This document shows, one piece after another, positions 5,763 through 6,711 of a stretch of DNA of 6,711 bases. The stretch lies in contig CAJPTP010000058.1 in NCBI GenBank assembly GCA_905373555.1, positions 1 to 6,711 on the forward strand, read 5' to 3'. Each line of letters opens with the position of its first letter. Within the stretch, counting starts at the first letter, position 1. Source of the stretch: an uncultured Francisella sp. GTDB lineage: Bacteria > Pseudomonadota > Gammaproteobacteria > Burkholderiales > Neisseriaceae. Position numbers and translations under genes: made by a program. The notes under the pieces are model-generated. The model had not been told where the DNA came from, ran no database searches, and was given only the letters and a program-made list of their open reading frames with translations.

Positions 5763-6512
5763 CTACTTTTTGGCCTTCTTCTTCGCGGGGGACTTGCGGG
5801 CGGCCGATTTCTTCGCCCCAGCCTTGCGCGCGGCCGGCTTCTTCTTTGCGGCCGACTTTTTGTTGGCCTTCGATTTCTTCGAGGCCGCCGCTTTTCTGCT
5901 CGCCGCGCCCTTCTTGGCGCTCGCCTTGCGCCCGGACGGCGCCGCCTTTCTCGCGGCGGCGGGTTTGGGCTCCGAAGCGGAGGCGGCCGGGGTCTCGGTT
6001 CTTCCGTTGTCCCACATGCAGTTGGTCAAGACGGCCGACGACGGATCGCCTTGGGGGGCGTCCGCGCGAGAATACTCGATGGGCATGCCCGCCTGCGGGT
6101 TGCCGGCGTCGGCCGGCCCCGTCACCCAACGGTAATTCGCGCTTTTGTACAGATTGATGCCCTTGACGCGCAGGTCGCGGCTCATCACCTCAGACTTTTG
6201 CGTTCCCAGCTTGATTTGCGCGGCCACCAAAGCGTTGCCGTCGCTGCCGTACAAAACCGTGATCTTGCGCGGCTCCCCCTCGTAGTCGCAAATGTAGGGC
6301 ACGGGGGCGATGTCCGAGATCACGGGCGATTTGGCGCCCGTGCCTTTGTTCACGGCGGCGGCCCAGCTTCCCGGCTTCACGGGCTCCGAGGCGCTGTCGT
6401 CGCCAAGCGGGGCCGAGAACGGCTCAGGCCCGGGCAGCGCCGCGCAGGCCGTCAACAGCGACGCAAAAGCCGCCAAAAGCATCATCGTCTTTGTCAATGA
6501 CTGTGAACGCAT
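5763..6512 (-). CDS. Putative lipoprotein with MliC-like domain and lysine/alanine-rich H1-like tail
   Basis: A 249-aa predicted lipoprotein. Residues 1-22 form a signal peptide with a basic N-region, hydrophobic core MMLLAAFASLL and lipobox LTAC; Cys23 would be lipidated. The next residue is Ala, which favours transport to the outer membrane. A Pro/Ser/Ala linker (24-70) leads to a folded part (about 71-168) with YICDYEG..ITVLYG, NYRWVTGP and VLTNC. Cys75 and Cys165 could form a disulfide. The layout recalls MliC, the membrane-bound inhibitor of C-type lysozyme, but this is only moderately likely. Residues 181-249 hold 23 Lys, 5 Arg and 23 Ala with one acidic residue, and motifs such as SPAKKKAKK typical of bacterial histone-H1-like tails. 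Such a tail on an exported protein is odd; it may bind anionic wall or LPS polymers (inference). The ATG at 6512 has GGAG 6 nt upstream. Upstream in-frame ATGs at 6524 and 6581 would put charged residues before the signal peptide. Confidence 0.8.
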   Translation of the reverse strand: MRSQSLTKTMMLLAAFASLLTACAALPGPEPFSAPLGDDSASEPVKPGSWAAAVNKGTGAKSPVISDIAPVPYICDYEGEPRKITVLYGSDGNALVAAQIKLGTQKSEVMSRDLRVKGINLYKSANYRWVTGPADAGNPQAGMPIEYSRADAPQGDPSSAVLTNCMWDNGRTETPAASASEPKPAAARKAAPSGRKASAKKGAASRKAAASKKSKANKKSAAKKKPAARKAGAKKSAARKSPAKKKAKK

Positions 6513-6518
6513 CGGTAA

Positions 6519-6522
6519 CTCC
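6519..6522 (-). promoter_or_regulatory. Ribosome binding site of the lipoprotein gene
   Basis: GGAG on the minus strand is 6 nt before the ATG at 6512, the same arrangement as for dnaE. It supports the start that places the signal peptide at the very N-terminus. Confidence 0.65.
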
Positions 6523-6669
6523 ATTGCTTCTTGGCGCCGCTCGGCGCCGGACGCCCGCGACGGCCCCATGTTGCCGGCCAAAAATTAACGGCTGATTAAA
6601 ACGATCGCCTTGCCCCAAGCGGGTCTTGAGCCCGCCGCGCGCCAAGCGATCGGCGACGCCAAGGCGGGG

Positions 6670-6675
6670 ATTATA
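6670..6675 (-). promoter_or_regulatory. Candidate -10 element of the lipoprotein gene
   Basis: A perfect TATAAT on the minus strand lies about 160 nt before the start codon and would start transcription near 6663. No -35 is seen at 16-18 nt. TTGGCG (6699-6704) is present but 23 nt away, which is too far. The intervening leader (6513-6663) contains inverted repeats described in the findings. Confidence 0.45.
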
Positions 6676-6711
6676 GCCTAAGGCCCGCGCCCCCCGGCCG
6701 CCAAAAGCCGG

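Noticed and set aside
4864..6129. Long minus-strand frame joining the phaM-like gene to sequence opposite dtd
   Set aside because: The upstream part is antisense to dtd and crosses the strong bidirectional terminator. Only the last 120 codons show family similarity, and the promoter at 5003-5011 lies within the supposed coding region.
5464..6135. Plus-strand frame with Phe/Ala/Leu-rich repeats that could suggest a membrane protein
   Set aside because: The apparent hydrophobic repeats are the reverse complement of the Lys/Ala codons in the lipoprotein tail, and the frame runs through the terminator at 5686-5731.
6513..6581. Earlier in-frame starts of the lipoprotein at 6524 and 6581
   Set aside because: They would place up to 23 mostly charged or polar residues ahead of the signal peptide, and neither has as good a ribosome site as the ATG at 6512.

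Overview
The window looks like an ordinary chromosomal segment of a GC-rich Gram-negative bacterium. A betaproteobacterium, perhaps of the Burkholderiales, is the best guess. The guess rests on a PhaM-like granule-regulator gene (a family I know mainly from Betaproteobacteria), a DnaE of the E. coli type with a degenerate PHP motif, and a lipoprotein with a standard lipobox. I cannot assign a genus.

Layout, left to right. Positions 1-193 hold the intrinsic terminator of dnaE. Positions 194-3967 (minus strand) encode the replicative DNA polymerase III alpha subunit (DnaE, 1257 aa), with its catalytic aspartates and clamp-binding motif intact and several charged or low-complexity insertions. 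Positions 3968-4500 have no gene. They hold the dnaE leader, with a striking purine-rich tract and a tandem 13-bp A-rich repeat, and then the terminator of the next minus-strand gene. Positions 4501-4863 (minus) encode a short PhaM-like protein of 120 aa. A 241-bp divergent intergenic region with an extended -10 promoter for phaM follows. Positions 5105-5569 (plus) encode D-aminoacyl-tRNA deacylase (dtd), starting at TTG behind a strong ribosome binding site. A long inverted repeat at 5686-5731 acts as a two-way terminator between dtd and the convergent gene at 5763-6512 (minus). That gene encodes a putative lipoprotein with a two-cysteine, MliC-like domain and a 69-residue lysine/alanine tail of histone-H1 type. 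Its leader and a candidate promoter fill the right end.

Each of the four genes appears to be its own transcription unit, and three of the four have a recognisable intrinsic terminator or share one. They cover separate housekeeping roles: chromosome replication, PHA-granule or nucleoid association, translation quality control and the cell envelope. I see no mobile element, CRISPR array, tRNA or rRNA. I do not see a convincing new multi-gene system. The most unusual items are the H1-like tail on a predicted exported lipoprotein, the PhaM homologue that lacks the basic tail known in its family, and the Lys-Asp repeat inserted in the OB fold of DnaE.
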